The notes below the pieces were generated by a model. The model was not told the origin of the DNA. It saw nothing but the letters and a program-made list of their open reading frames with translations, and did not search any database. A DNA stretch of 63,026 nt, taken from NCBI GenBank assembly GCA_947631255.1, contig CANRKT010000014.1:1-63026 (forward strand), given 5' to 3'. Below, piece after piece: positions 29,209 through 38,174 of this stretch (position 1 is its first letter; each line of letters begins with the position of its first letter). Both the position numbers and the translations under genes were made by a program. Source of the DNA: an uncultured Enterobacteriaceae bacterium (GTDB lineage: Bacteria > Pseudomonadota > Gammaproteobacteria > Enterobacterales > Enterobacteriaceae).

Positions 29209-30171
29209 TCAGACTGACTGTAGCCGGGCAAAAGCGGCACGAATTTCTTCCTCTGGCAGTTCCTGACCAATAAAGACCATGACACTGCGTGGTGTTTCTT
29301 CTAGCTGCCAGGGTCTGTCCCAGTCCGCGCTATAGAGCCGCTGAACGCCCTGGAATAACAAGCGAGAGGGTTGATCTTCTATCCAGAGCATACCTTTGTA
29401 ACGCATCAGATTATCGGCAAAGCTTAATAGCAATTCTTCCATCACAGCAGATACCGCTGATAATACGACGGGGTAGTCGAACTCAACAACGATAGAAGAC
29501 ACCGTGTTTTGCTGAGGAGCAATCCGGTGGAACAGGGGTTTAGCTGGGATAATCTCTTCCTCTAGCATAAAACCACGGGTATTAAACAGTAGCTGAGGAT
29601 CAATATTACCCTGAATCATAGGGTATAAGGGCGCTCTGGCATTAATGCGTTGCAAGCGTTCAGTTAATGCAGTGGTATCACCCGCGACATCTGTTTTCGT
29701 CAGCAGAATTCGGTCGGCATAGCCAACCTGGGACTGAGCAAGAGGAAATTTATCCAGCTGTGACATGGCATGAACCGCATCAACCAGAGTGATGACGCCA
29801 TCTAACAGATACCTTTCACAGATAACTTCATGGGAAAAAAATGCCTGTAAAATAGGGCCGGGATCGGCCATACCGGTACATTCAATCATCAGTCTGTCAA
29901 ACTGCACTTCGCCTTTATCCAGACTGTCGAGTAAATCAAGCAGCGCCGCTTCCAGCTCACCGGAACGGGTGCAACAGATACAGCCATTCGTTAGCGTTGT
30001 GATGCGAGTTGCACGCTCGCCAATCAGCTGGTTATCGATAGGCGTTTCGCCAAACTCATTCTCGATAACAGCAATTTTATAATCTTGCTGGGTATGGAGA
30101 ATATGCCGCAGCAGGGTGGTTTTTCCTGCGCCAAGGAAACCGGTTAGGACGGTTACCGCAATCGGGGTCAT
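29209..30171 (-). CDS. yjiA: YjiA, G3E-family GTPase (CobW-like metallochaperone)
   Basis: 320 aa from ATG 30171, which has AGAGGA upstream; the open frame extends to 30231. The P-loop is Gly-Phe-Leu-Gly-Ala-Gly-Lys-Thr-Thr and the metal motif Gly-Cys-Ile-Cys-Cys. A CobW C-terminal domain follows. E. coli YjiA binds zinc or other metals and hydrolyses GTP slowly; its client is not known. It follows btsT in the same direction, as in E. coli, but the small gene yjiX that lies between them there is absent. Confidence 0.92.
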   Translation of the reverse strand: MTPIAVTVLTGFLGAGKTTLLRHILHTQQDYKIAVIENEFGETPIDNQLIGERATRITTLTNGCICCTRSGELEAALLDLLDSLDKGEVQFDRLMIECTGMADPGPILQAFFSHEVICERYLLDGVITLVDAVHAMSQLDKFPLAQSQVGYADRILLTKTDVAGDTTALTERLQRINARAPLYPMIQGNIDPQLLFNTRGFMLEEEIIPAKPLFHRIAPQQNTVSSIVVEFDYPVVLSAVSAVMEELLLSFADNLMRYKGMLWIEDQPSRLLFQGVQRLYSADWDRPWQLEETPRSVMVFIGQELPEEEIRAAFARLQSV

Positions 30172-30272
30172 GAGATTATTCCTCTTAGCAACAACGTATT
30201 CCGTTTTACCATCACAGCCAGCATACGTCATTATTTGAAGATAGTATGAATGCTAAATGCGCCTGAAACAGT

Positions 30273-30296
30273 AAAGTCCCGCATTTGCGGGACTTT
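30273..30296. terminator. terminator between btsT and yjiA
   Basis: AAAGTCCCGC pairs with GCGGGACTTT around an ATTT loop 13 bp after the btsT stop. It is symmetric, so yjiA may be expressed partly from its own promoter or by read-through. Confidence 0.85.
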
Positions 30297-30308
30297 ATAA
30301 CCGGTTGA

Positions 30309-32462
30309 TTAGTGATCAGAGGAGATTTTAATCCCTTCTTTCGGTACCGGTACATATGGCGTTTCGGTATCTGTCGGCTTGTCGATATTGCGTGCTTTCA
30401 GATAAGTACGAATTCCGTAGAAGATAATGCTGTACACCACAAACAGGAAGAGAATACTCAGGCCGGCGTTAGTGTAGTTGTTAATCACGATATGTTTCAT
30501 ATCGGCTAACTGAGCAGGGGTCGCCTCTGCACCAGCAGTAGCAATACGATCTTTATACTGACTGGCCATGTAGAAGAAGCCTTCCATTTTCTCATCGTCA
30601 CTGAACAGTTTGAGTGCCAGGGCCCAGGTCGTACAGATAAGCAACCAGATAGCCGGGATTAATGTTACCCAGATATACTGAGTCCGTTTCATCTTCACGA
30701 GGACGACAGTTGCGAGGATCAGTGCGACGGCTGCCAGCATCTGGTTTGAGATACCGAACAGTGGCCACAGACTCTTAACACCGCCCAGTGGGTCAACAAC
30801 GCCTTGATACAGCAGATAACCCCACAGACCTACACAACCAGCGGTACCGATGACACCGGCAATCCAGGAGTCGGTTTTTTTCAGGAATGGAACAAAGTTA
30901 CCCAGTAAGTCTTGCAGCATAAAGCGGCCAGAACGGGTTCCTGCATCCAGAGCGGTCAGAATGAACAAGGCTTCAAACAGAATACCGAAGTGATACCAGA
31001 ATCCCATATCCGCCAGCGGCATAATCTGATGGAACACGTGTGCAATACCGACTGCCAGAGTAGGTGCGCCACCCGCACGGTTCAGTACAGAAGGTTCACC
31101 AATATCTTTCGCCGTTTGCAGGATCTGCTCAGGTGAAATCACAAAGCCCCATGAGCTGACAGTTGCTGCCGCATGAGTAGTGGCATCTTTTAACTGCGCC
31201 AGGATCATCGGTGCATTTTCACCGCCCAACTCGTGCAGGTTAGGCATGGTAATACCCAGTCCTGCCGGAGGTGTGTTCATCGCAAAATAGAGGCCAGGCT
31301 CAATGATAGATGCAGCAACCAGCGCCATCACGGCGACAAAGGACTCCATCAGCATGGCGCCGTAACCAATAAAGCGAGCATCGGTTTCACATGCCAGCAG
31401 TTTCGGTGTAGTACCCGAGGCAATCAATGCGTGGAAGCCAGACACAGCACCACAAGCAATGGTAATAAACAGGAACGGGAACAGAGCACCTTTCCATAAC
31501 GGACCGCTACCATCAACATACTGAGTCAGGGCCGGCATTTTCAATTCTGGATTCAGGATCACAATACCGATTGCCAGACCAACGATAACGCCGATTTTCA
31601 GGAAGGTTGCCAGATAGTCACGCGGTGCCAGGATAAGCCACACGGGCAATAATGCGGAAACAAACGCATAGCCAATCAGAGTAAAGGTGATTGTTGTATC
31701 TTTAAAAGTCAGAGCAGGGCCCCAGAATGGGTCGTGAGCAATGACGCCACCGAACCAGATGGAAGCGACCAGTAATACAATACCAATAACGGAGACTTCA
31801 CCGATTCGCCCTGGCCGCAGATAGCGCATATAAAGCCCCATAAACAGGGCAATAGGCACGGTGGAACAAACAGTAAAGACTCCCCACGGACTTTCGGCCA
31901 GCGCTTTAACCACGATTAATGCCAGCACCGCCAGAATAATTATCATGATAAGGAAACAGCCAAACAGGGCAATAGTCCCTGGTACGGTCCCCATCTCTTC
32001 TTTAATGATTTCGCCCAGCGACGCACCATTACGACGAGACGAGATAAATAGCACCATAAAGTCTTGTACGGCACCTGCTAACACCACACCCGCCAGTAAC
32101 CAGAGTACACCTGGCAGATAACCCATTTGTGCGGCAAGTACCGGGCCGACTAACGGACCTGCACCCGCGATCGCGGCAAAGTGGTGACCGAATAAAACGT
32201 TACGGTTCGTAGGGACATAGTTCAGACCATCATTATTAATGACCGCAGGTGTTGCACGCGTGGGGTCAAGTTTCATGACTTTCTGAGCAATATAGAGGCT
32301 GTAATAGCGATATGCCACGATGTAGACGGATACAGATGCGACAATTATCCACAATGCACTGATATGCTCACCACGTCTGAGAGCAACAACACCCAGACAG
32401 CAAGCACCCAGGATTGCGATAATTATCCATGGTATATGCTTGAATAATGACTTTTTATTCAT
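30309..32462 (-). CDS. btsT: BtsT, pyruvate:proton symporter (CstA family)
   Basis: A 717-aa inner-membrane carrier with about 16-18 hydrophobic helices and the CstA signature Phe-Gly-His-His-Phe-Ala-Ala-Ile-Ala-Gly-Ala-Gly-Pro. The start is the ATG at 32462 (Met-Asn-Lys-Lys-Ser); the frame is open to 32558 without a better start. Length matches E. coli BtsT (716 aa). It imports pyruvate and is induced by BtsSR and CRP; both kinds of site are visible upstream. CstA itself is similar, but the yjiA neighbour and the BtsR boxes favour BtsT. Confidence 0.92.
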   Translation of the reverse strand: MNKKSLFKHIPWIIIAILGACCLGVVALRRGEHISALWIIVASVSVYIVAYRYYSLYIAQKVMKLDPTRATPAVINNDGLNYVPTNRNVLFGHHFAAIAGAGPLVGPVLAAQMGYLPGVLWLLAGVVLAGAVQDFMVLFISSRRNGASLGEIIKEEMGTVPGTIALFGCFLIMIIILAVLALIVVKALAESPWGVFTVCSTVPIALFMGLYMRYLRPGRIGEVSVIGIVLLVASIWFGGVIAHDPFWGPALTFKDTTITFTLIGYAFVSALLPVWLILAPRDYLATFLKIGVIVGLAIGIVILNPELKMPALTQYVDGSGPLWKGALFPFLFITIACGAVSGFHALIASGTTPKLLACETDARFIGYGAMLMESFVAVMALVAASIIEPGLYFAMNTPPAGLGITMPNLHELGGENAPMILAQLKDATTHAAATVSSWGFVISPEQILQTAKDIGEPSVLNRAGGAPTLAVGIAHVFHQIMPLADMGFWYHFGILFEALFILTALDAGTRSGRFMLQDLLGNFVPFLKKTDSWIAGVIGTAGCVGLWGYLLYQGVVDPLGGVKSLWPLFGISNQMLAAVALILATVVLVKMKRTQYIWVTLIPAIWLLICTTWALALKLFSDDEKMEGFFYMASQYKDRIATAGAEATPAQLADMKHIVINNYTNAGLSILFLFVVYSIIFYGIRTYLKARNIDKPTDTETPYVPVPKEGIKISSDH

Positions 32463-32593
32463 GGTTAACCTGGTAGATTTAAGACTAAAGAAGCCCTCAT
32501 CTCTGATTTGAGTTATCTGAATGCCGTGAGAGAGGGGACCTGTTTTCAGGACTAGCATGCCAAATTCAGGTCATCCGAAGGGCGGAAACTTGG

Positions 32594-32641
32594 TAAGCGG
32601 TCACAGAGGGGAATAAGCGGTTGCCTAGGGCGATGAGTGGT
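32594..32641 (-). promoter_or_regulatory. three phased BtsR-type boxes upstream of btsT
   Basis: On the minus strand the sequence has ACCACTCA (32641-32634), ACCGCTTA (32621-32614) and ACCGCTTA (32601-32594). All fit the reported BtsR motif ACC(G/A)CT(C/T)A, are in the same orientation and repeat exactly every 20 bp, two helix turns. They lie 130-180 bp upstream of the btsT start codon. Confidence 0.88.
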
Positions 32642-32668
32642 AATCTCAGCGACTTACTGAACGAAATT

Positions 32669-32684
32669 TGTGATTTATATCACG
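32669..32684. promoter_or_regulatory. CRP site upstream of btsT
   Basis: TGTGATTTATATCACG is a near-perfect CRP palindrome (TGTGA-N6-TCACA). It lies just beyond the BtsR boxes. cAMP-CRP control of btsT is known in E. coli. Confidence 0.8.
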
Positions 32685-32743
32685 TGTTTTCGTCGTGTGA
32701 GGTTCTGAGTTCTGCGATGACGTAGATAAAAATAGCGAAATTA

Positions 32744-33550
32744 TTACTGACTCAATGCTGCCAGTTTGTCACGGAATCCGGTTACCGCAATAGCCCGGTT
32801 ATCAGCGAGATATCTGTCTTTTGCTGCCGGGGCTGAACTTTGTACCGCAATAATCTGCCAGCCATCGGGTGTCTTCAGCATCAATGGAGAGCCGCTATCG
32901 CCCGGTAAGGTATTACACTGATGGGAGAGAACCGATGTTTGTGACCAGCCCGTTATCAGACAATCGCTATGGGCATACAAGGTATCTAAATGATCTTCCG
33001 GGTAACCTGCTTGTGTGACTTTACTATTTTCGGCAGTTAAGGCGCGATTCAAAGCCTGTCTGTTTCCTGGGAACAGGGGGATTGGCGTAATGCCTTGTGG
33101 TGCATTGTGTAGCACAATTAAACCGAAATCAGAGGGAGCAGCACGCGATGGTACTACCCAGCCATCCCCATAGGCTTTTAATCGATGTGCCAGACTGCTT
33201 TCGACTCTGCCTTCGATACTATGGATTTCATAGCGCCACTGGCTCTGGTGGGAAATAAAACGTAGCACTACCGGATTATCAAACTTACCTTCCGGGGCCT
33301 CAAGTAAACAGTGTCCTGCCGTTAAGGCGAGTTGCGGTGCAATCAGTGTTGCGGTACATAAATTGCCGCTGGCAGTTTCCAGTTGCCCAATAGCATCCCA
33401 GGGCGCACGGGTGGTATGAGCCACAGGAACACGGTTATCCTGACCAAAAAAGAGAGTTTTTGTCTCTGCATCACTGTTTGCCGCATTAGCGATACCCAGA
33501 TGCGATACCAGGCAAATGGTGCCCCAAAAACAGACCTGACTTTTGTGCAT
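32744..33550 (-). CDS. ydgD: YdgD, exported trypsin-like serine peptidase
   Basis: A 268-aa protein with a signal peptide ending Ala-Asn-Ala. The triad is visible as Thr-Ala-Gly-His-Cys, Pro-Ser-Asp-Phe-Gly-Leu and Gly-Asp-Ser-Gly-Ser-Pro (S1 family). The ATG at 33550 is preferred over an upstream ATG at 33568 because it gives a compact signal peptide. It is a likely periplasmic protease beside asr, as in E. coli; the substrate is unknown. Confidence 0.92.
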   Translation of the reverse strand: MHKSQVCFWGTICLVSHLGIANAANSDAETKTLFFGQDNRVPVAHTTRAPWDAIGQLETASGNLCTATLIAPQLALTAGHCLLEAPEGKFDNPVVLRFISHQSQWRYEIHSIEGRVESSLAHRLKAYGDGWVVPSRAAPSDFGLIVLHNAPQGITPIPLFPGNRQALNRALTAENSKVTQAGYPEDHLDTLYAHSDCLITGWSQTSVLSHQCNTLPGDSGSPLMLKTPDGWQIIAVQSSAPAAKDRYLADNRAIAVTGFRDKLAALSQ

Positions 33551-33647
33551 AATACTCTCAGAAGACAATGGCTTTCGACTATTCTAGCGATTAAAACAGC
33601 GACCGACAAAAACTAAAATAAACTCAAACCGATAGCGTCGAAACATA

Positions 33648-33692
33648 TGTGTGCCAAAAATACCCGGTATTACCAAGTATTTTTGGCACACA
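33648..33692. terminator. 16-bp perfect inverted repeat downstream of asr
   Basis: The arms 33648-33663 and 33677-33692 are exact complements around a 13-base loop, with an A5/T5 run inside the stem. It starts 26 bp past the asr stop and probably ends or stabilises the asr message. Confidence 0.75.
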
Positions 33693-33717
33693 CTATTCCT
33701 GTTGTGCGATCACACTC

Positions 33718-33918
33718 TTATGCTGCGGGTTTATCTTCTTTCTTGTGTTTAGCAGCCTGAGCTTTCTGAGCGACAGGTGCTACATCATGTTTTACATGAT
33801 GTTTAGCCGATGTCGTGGTGGTGCCAGCCACTCCCGTAGTTGCTGTAGCATTAGCCGCAAAGGCTGCAGAAGACAGACCCATAGCCGTAGTAATAACCAG
33901 AGCTAGTACTTTTTTCAT
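33718..33918 (-). CDS. asr: Asr, acid shock protein
   Basis: 66 aa: a signal peptide ending Ala-Phe-Ala followed by an Ala-, Thr-, Lys- and His-rich tail with Lys-His-His-Val-Lys-His. The ATG at 33918 is used since it begins the signal peptide Met-Lys-Lys-Val-Leu-Ala; the frame is open further up without coding character. Asr is periplasmic, strongly induced by acid through RstBA, and acts as an intrinsically disordered chaperone of the envelope. An RstA box lies 106 bp upstream. Confidence 0.93.
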   Translation of the reverse strand: MKKVLALVITTAMGLSSAAFAANATATTGVAGTTTTSAKHHVKHDVAPVAQKAQAAKHKKEDKPAA

Positions 33919-34023
33919 CTCGATACCCTCGATATTTGTTGGCGTGTCAACCCCACTGCGGGGCCGTTGAAATGCACTATAGGCAGGTCGATGCGAAGTT
34001 TCAGTGAGTGATTGGTATCGGCG

Positions 34024-34037
34024 TGTAACGGAATGTA
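34024..34037 (-). promoter_or_regulatory. RstA box of asr
   Basis: On the minus strand TACATTCCGTTACA matches the RstA consensus TACATNTNGTTACA with one mismatch and precedes asr in the right orientation. Confidence 0.85.
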
Positions 34038-34070
34038 TAACGCCGGGCAAGATACCCGACGTTGCGGTTA

Positions 34071-35555
34071 TTAGAGGTAGCGAGACTCTAAATGTTTACG
34101 GAAATACAGCGGATTAAGATCTTCACCTGTGGCATTGGTTATCAGCTGAGAAGTACTGAAACGACGACCGTGTCGCCAGATATTTTGTTCAAGCCAGGTA
34201 AACAGCGGAGCGAAATCACCGCAGAGTATTTGATTTTCAAGTTGCGGTAGCGCACGGCTGGCTGCGGCAAATAGCTGAGCTGCGTACATAGCTCCCAAGG
34301 TATAGGAAGAGAAATAACCAAAGGCACCGTCAGTCCAGTGAATATCCTGCATACAGCCATTACGGTAATTTCCTGCGGTAGAGAGACCAAGCCACTGTTG
34401 CATTTTCTCGTCCCACAGAGCAGGGATATCATCAACTTCGATATCACCCGATATTAATGCCCGCTCAATCTCATAGCGTAGTACCACATGCGCCGGATAA
34501 CTTATCTCATCAGCATAGACACGAATAAATCCGCACTCTACACGCTGGGTTAATTTGACCAGATTACTCAGTTCAAAGGCCGGTTGTGGACCGAAATGGG
34601 CGATGAGCTTTGGCAGTAACAGCTGCTGGAATTGCGTGCTACGGCCCAGCTGCCTCTCAAAAAATAGACTTTGCGACTCATGAATCGCCATCGAACTAGC
34701 GAGTGCGACTGGCTGGCCAGGCCAGGTTCGGGGCAAATTTTGCTCATAACGTGCATGACCCGTTTCATGAATAATGGCGTAAAGGGCACCCAATAACTCA
34801 TTTTCATTGTAGCGGGTGGTGATCCGAACATCTTCTGGTACACCGCTACAGAATGGATGAGCACTGACATCAAGACGGCCACCAGCAAAATCAAAGCCCA
34901 GCATGTTCATGGTATCCAGACCTAGCTGGCGCTGTTTTTCGGTAGCAAAAGGTCCAACAGGCGTGATAACCGTTTCAGCTGCTTGTTTAGCGAGTACAGT
35001 TTGCAGCAAGTCAGGTAACCAGCTACGCAGCGAGCCAAACAGACTATCAAGTTTTGCACTCGTCATGCCGGGTTCGTAGATATCCAGTAGTGCATCGTAA
35101 GGTGAGATCCCCTGAGCATCGGCACGCAAACGAGCTTCTTCACGACTAACACGCACCACTTCTTTCAGATTCGTGGCAAAGTCTGGCCAGTTATTATCTG
35201 CGCGTTGAGTACGCCAGCCATATTCACAGCGTGAACCCACCAGGGATTTTTCTTCTACCAGACTGTCAGGCAACAAAATCGCATTTTGATACTGACGAAT
35301 AATTTCATTGAGGTTAGCACGCTCAATATCATCGAGATTTTCTTGTTCCGCATCACGTATCAATCGCGCTATTTTTTTATCACTCAGTATCTGATGACGC
35401 AACACACTTAACTCAGCCAGAGCTTCTCTGCGCGCCTGACTGCCGTTAACTGGCATCATGGTCGCCATGTCCCAGCTAGCCATAGCATTGAGGTGAGAAA
35501 AACGTGACAGACGTAAGAAAATACGACTCAAATCAGTATAATGTTGCTTTTCCAT
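34071..35555 (-). CDS. M32-family metallocarboxypeptidase
   Basis: 494 aa from ATG 35555 with GGGAGG upstream; the frame is open 10 codons further. The zinc motif His-Glu-Thr-Gly-His lies near residue 260 in Ile-Ile-His-Glu-Thr-Gly-His-Ala-Arg-Tyr-Glu-Gln, with Glu-Ser-Gln-Ser further on. These cytoplasmic carboxypeptidases remove C-terminal residues with broad specificity. It lies between asr and mlc where E. coli has ynfM and ynfL, so it replaces them. Confidence 0.9.
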   Translation of the reverse strand: MEKQHYTDLSRIFLRLSRFSHLNAMASWDMATMMPVNGSQARREALAELSVLRHQILSDKKIARLIRDAEQENLDDIERANLNEIIRQYQNAILLPDSLVEEKSLVGSRCEYGWRTQRADNNWPDFATNLKEVVRVSREEARLRADAQGISPYDALLDIYEPGMTSAKLDSLFGSLRSWLPDLLQTVLAKQAAETVITPVGPFATEKQRQLGLDTMNMLGFDFAGGRLDVSAHPFCSGVPEDVRITTRYNENELLGALYAIIHETGHARYEQNLPRTWPGQPVALASSMAIHESQSLFFERQLGRSTQFQQLLLPKLIAHFGPQPAFELSNLVKLTQRVECGFIRVYADEISYPAHVVLRYEIERALISGDIEVDDIPALWDEKMQQWLGLSTAGNYRNGCMQDIHWTDGAFGYFSSYTLGAMYAAQLFAAASRALPQLENQILCGDFAPLFTWLEQNIWRHGRRFSTSQLITNATGEDLNPLYFRKHLESRYL

Positions 35556-35686
35556 AGTGCCTCCCAGACTGGTGTGTATGCGCATGAAAATAACATTAAG
35601 TGACGCTGAATACGAGGCTATGCCGGATTAATGTGCACGCTGATGCCGTCTGCGACCGTAGGTGAAGTGATGACAATTATTAGTGG

Positions 35687-35893
35687 GTCTCCGTAGGCCT
35701 GGGCGTTTCTCTGTTACCCTCGTCGTTTCAGCGGGTCAAACTGAGTGATGTTGTCTGGTTATCTGTTGATGAACCTGATGCACGTTCAGAGTTGTGGCTG
35801 GCTTGGTCAAAACAGCGTGAATTATCACAACCGGCGAAGAAAATAATTGCGTTGTTAACAGAATCATCCATCCGCTTGCAAAGTACTGATTAA
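35687..35893 (+). pseudogene. C-terminal remnant of a LysR-type regulator, probably ynfL
   Basis: One frame reads Val-Gly-Leu-Gly-Val-Ser-Leu-Leu-Pro-Ser-Ser-Phe, then Asp-Ala-Arg-Ser-Glu-Leu-Trp-Leu-Ala-Trp, then Ile-Ile-Ala-Leu-Leu and a stop, the standard end of a LysR effector domain. The HTH and most of the domain are missing. E. coli has the LysR gene ynfL next to mlc, so this is likely its scar. Confidence 0.7.
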
Positions 35894-36007
35894 ACCCGGA
35901 TTATGTGCAGCACGTCACAATGTGGTGCAAATATTTGACGTCTGGATAAAAAGTGTTTCACCATAGAAAAAATTTATTTCGCAGCGCGAAAATAAAGGGA
36001 GAATTAC

Positions 36008-37225
36008 GTGGTTGTTGATAGTCAACCGGGCCATATTGATCAAATAAAACAGATGAATGCAGGTGTCGTTTATCGTCTGATAGATACCCATGGCCCGATA
36101 TCGCGTATTGATCTCTCTCGACTGGCACAGCTGGCTCCGGCCAGTATCACCAAAATTGTGCGAGAAATGCTCGAAGCTCATTTAGTACAGGAAACGGAGA
36201 TCCAGGATCCTGGTGGGCGAGGGCGGCCTGCTGTGGGATTAATTTTAGATACTGAAGCCTGGCATTTTCTGGCTTTACGCATTACACGGGGAGAGCTCTG
36301 GCTGGCATTACGCGATTTAGGCGGCCGTGAGGTGGTTGAAGACAGCGTTGAACTGGAACTTGAGCATCCTCAACCCTTGCTTACTCGTATTCAGGAGCAA
36401 GTCAGTCAATTTTTTGTCCGTCATCAACAAAAACTTGAACGTCTTACTGCCATCGCTATCACTTTACCCGGTATTATCGATACTGCCCGTGGCATTGTGC
36501 ACCGTATGCCGTTTTATGACGTTATCGATATGCCGCTCGGGGAGATGTTATCGACCCAAATTGGCGTACCTGTATTTATTCAGCATGATATTAGTGCCTG
36601 GACAATGGCCGAGGGGCTTTTTGGTGCCTCCCGGGGGTTCAGTGACGTAATTCAAGTCGTCATAGATCAAAATGTCGGGGCCGGAGTTATCACCGGAGGG
36701 CGTTTACTCCACGCCCGTAGTAGTACTCTGGTTGAAATGGGTCATACCCAGGTCGATCCTTTTGGTAAACAATGTTATTGCGGTAACCATGGGTGTCTGG
36801 AAACCGTAGCAAGCATGGAAAGCATTCTCAGCCTGGCCGAGCAGCGCATGGGACAGTCGATGGGATCCATGCTTCATGACAAACCGCTAACGATCACCTC
36901 GCTCTGTGATGCTGCTTTACAAGACGACTTGCTGGCTAAAAATATTATCGTCGGTGTCGGGCAGAATGTTGGGCGAGTTCTGGCTATTATGGTGAATTTA
37001 TTTAATCCGCAAAAAATTCTCATTGGGTCACCACTTAATCAGGCTGCCGATATTCTACATTCGACCATCAGAGACTGTTTACGTCAGCAGTCGTTACCTG
37101 CCTATAGTCGTCATATTGTTGTGGAAAGTACCCAACTGAGTCATCGCGGAACTCGAGTGGGTTCCGCGCTGATTAAGGACGCAATGTATAATGGCATCCT
37201 CTTGGTACGTTTGCTGCAAGGCTGA
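36008..37225 (+). CDS. mlc: Mlc, global repressor of sugar uptake
   Basis: A 405-aa ROK-family repressor. The N-terminal HTH contains Ile-Ser-Arg-Ile-Asp-Leu-Ser-Arg-Leu-Ala-Gln-Leu-Ala-Pro-Ala-Ser, and a zinc site lies in Cys-Tyr-Cys-Gly-Asn-His-Gly-Cys. It starts at GTG with GGGAG upstream. Mlc represses ptsG, manXYZ and ptsHI and is titrated to the membrane by unphosphorylated EIIBC-Glc. It may therefore also affect the PTS genes at 59-60 kb. Confidence 0.95.
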   Translation: MVVDSQPGHIDQIKQMNAGVVYRLIDTHGPISRIDLSRLAQLAPASITKIVREMLEAHLVQETEIQDPGGRGRPAVGLILDTEAWHFLALRITRGELWLALRDLGGREVVEDSVELELEHPQPLLTRIQEQVSQFFVRHQQKLERLTAIAITLPGIIDTARGIVHRMPFYDVIDMPLGEMLSTQIGVPVFIQHDISAWTMAEGLFGASRGFSDVIQVVIDQNVGAGVITGGRLLHARSSTLVEMGHTQVDPFGKQCYCGNHGCLETVASMESILSLAEQRMGQSMGSMLHDKPLTITSLCDAALQDDLLAKNIIVGVGQNVGRVLAIMVNLFNPQKILIGSPLNQAADILHSTIRDCLRQQSLPAYSRHIVVESTQLSHRGTRVGSALIKDAMYNGILLVRLLQG

Positions 37226-37351
37226 TTGATGGCCTGACGTATAAAACATTGCGTTATCTCAAACTGGTTTTGCTTTATTTCTTTTAGACTTCCGGGATTG
37301 AATCATTTTTCGTGATACTCAGTTACGAATATAACTACCGGGAGCATTATT

Positions 37352-38017
37352 ATGCTTAATCACCTCTTTATAACGGGTACCAATACCCGGGTGGGGAAAA
37401 CCGTTGTCGCGCGTGCTTTATTGCAGGCTTTGGTGGGCAATGGAAAAAGTGCCGTAGGGTATAAACCTGTGGTTCGAAAGGGACCGACAAAACAGCCAAG
37501 TAATCAGAGTAAAGAAATTGCAATGTTACAAAGTGCCTCGAGCCATATTCTACCTGCAGAAGCTATCAGTCCACTGGTATTAAATGAAGGTGGCAGCCCT
37601 GGTGCGAGTCCAGTGATGGACTATAGACTGTTATCAAATGGCTTAGCTGATTTGAAAAGTAAATATGATTGCGTGGTAATAGAAGGTTGTTCAGGCTGGC
37701 GGAGTCTGATGAATGATTTACATCCCCTGTCTGAATGGGTAGTACAAGAACAGCTTCCGGTATTAATGGTTGTGGGTATTCAGGATGGTTGCATGAACCA
37801 TGCGCAATTGACTGCTCAGGCCATTCTTCAAGATGGATTACCGCTTATAGGTTGGGTCGCTAATCGTATCAATCCTTGTATGGCAAATTATGCCAGTATT
37901 ATCGAAGCATTGAATAAAGTGCTACCTTGCCCGTTACTGGGTGAAATACCTTATCTTTCACGTCCTGAAGAGAAAGAGTTAGGGCATTTTATCGACTTAT
38001 CAGTGATATCTGATTGA
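37352..38017 (+). CDS. ynfK: YnfK, dethiobiotin synthetase-like protein (BioD2)
   Basis: A 221-aa P-loop protein with Gly-Thr-Asn-Thr-Arg-Val-Gly-Lys-Thr at residues 8-16 and Val-Ile-Glu-Gly-Cys-Ser-Gly-Trp. BioD closes the ureido ring of dethiobiotin using ATP and bicarbonate. The canonical bioD has Gly-Thr-Asp-Thr-x-Val-Gly-Lys-Thr; the Asp to Asn change and the shortness (E. coli YnfK is about 231 aa) leave activity open. It follows mlc as in E. coli. Confidence 0.85.
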   Translation: MLNHLFITGTNTRVGKTVVARALLQALVGNGKSAVGYKPVVRKGPTKQPSNQSKEIAMLQSASSHILPAEAISPLVLNEGGSPGASPVMDYRLLSNGLADLKSKYDCVVIEGCSGWRSLMNDLHPLSEWVVQEQLPVLMVVGIQDGCMNHAQLTAQAILQDGLPLIGWVANRINPCMANYASIIEALNKVLPCPLLGEIPYLSRPEEKELGHFIDLSVISD

Positions 38018-38127
38018 CATGCTTTCGATTGAATTCATCATATGTAGAAAAAAACGCACAATAAACGGATAGTTAATATTAATAATCGGTAAGAAATGCC
38101 AGGTGATGACTGATATTCGTAAATTGA

Positions 38128-38160
38128 GTGGATGACTTACTTTTTCATTAAGTCATCCAC
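38128..38160. terminator. terminator between ynfK and ynfD
   Basis: A perfect 12-bp stem (GTGGATGACTTA and its complement) with a nine-base T-rich loop, 14 bp past the ynfD stop; it can serve both convergent genes. Confidence 0.75.
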
Positions 38161-38174
38161 CAGAGAATATCAGG

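Noticed and set aside
30231..30309. yjiX between btsT and yjiA
   Set aside because: Only 137 bp separate the btsT stop from the yjiA start, filled by a terminator and the yjiA leader; the 67-codon YjiX does not fit and is not seen.
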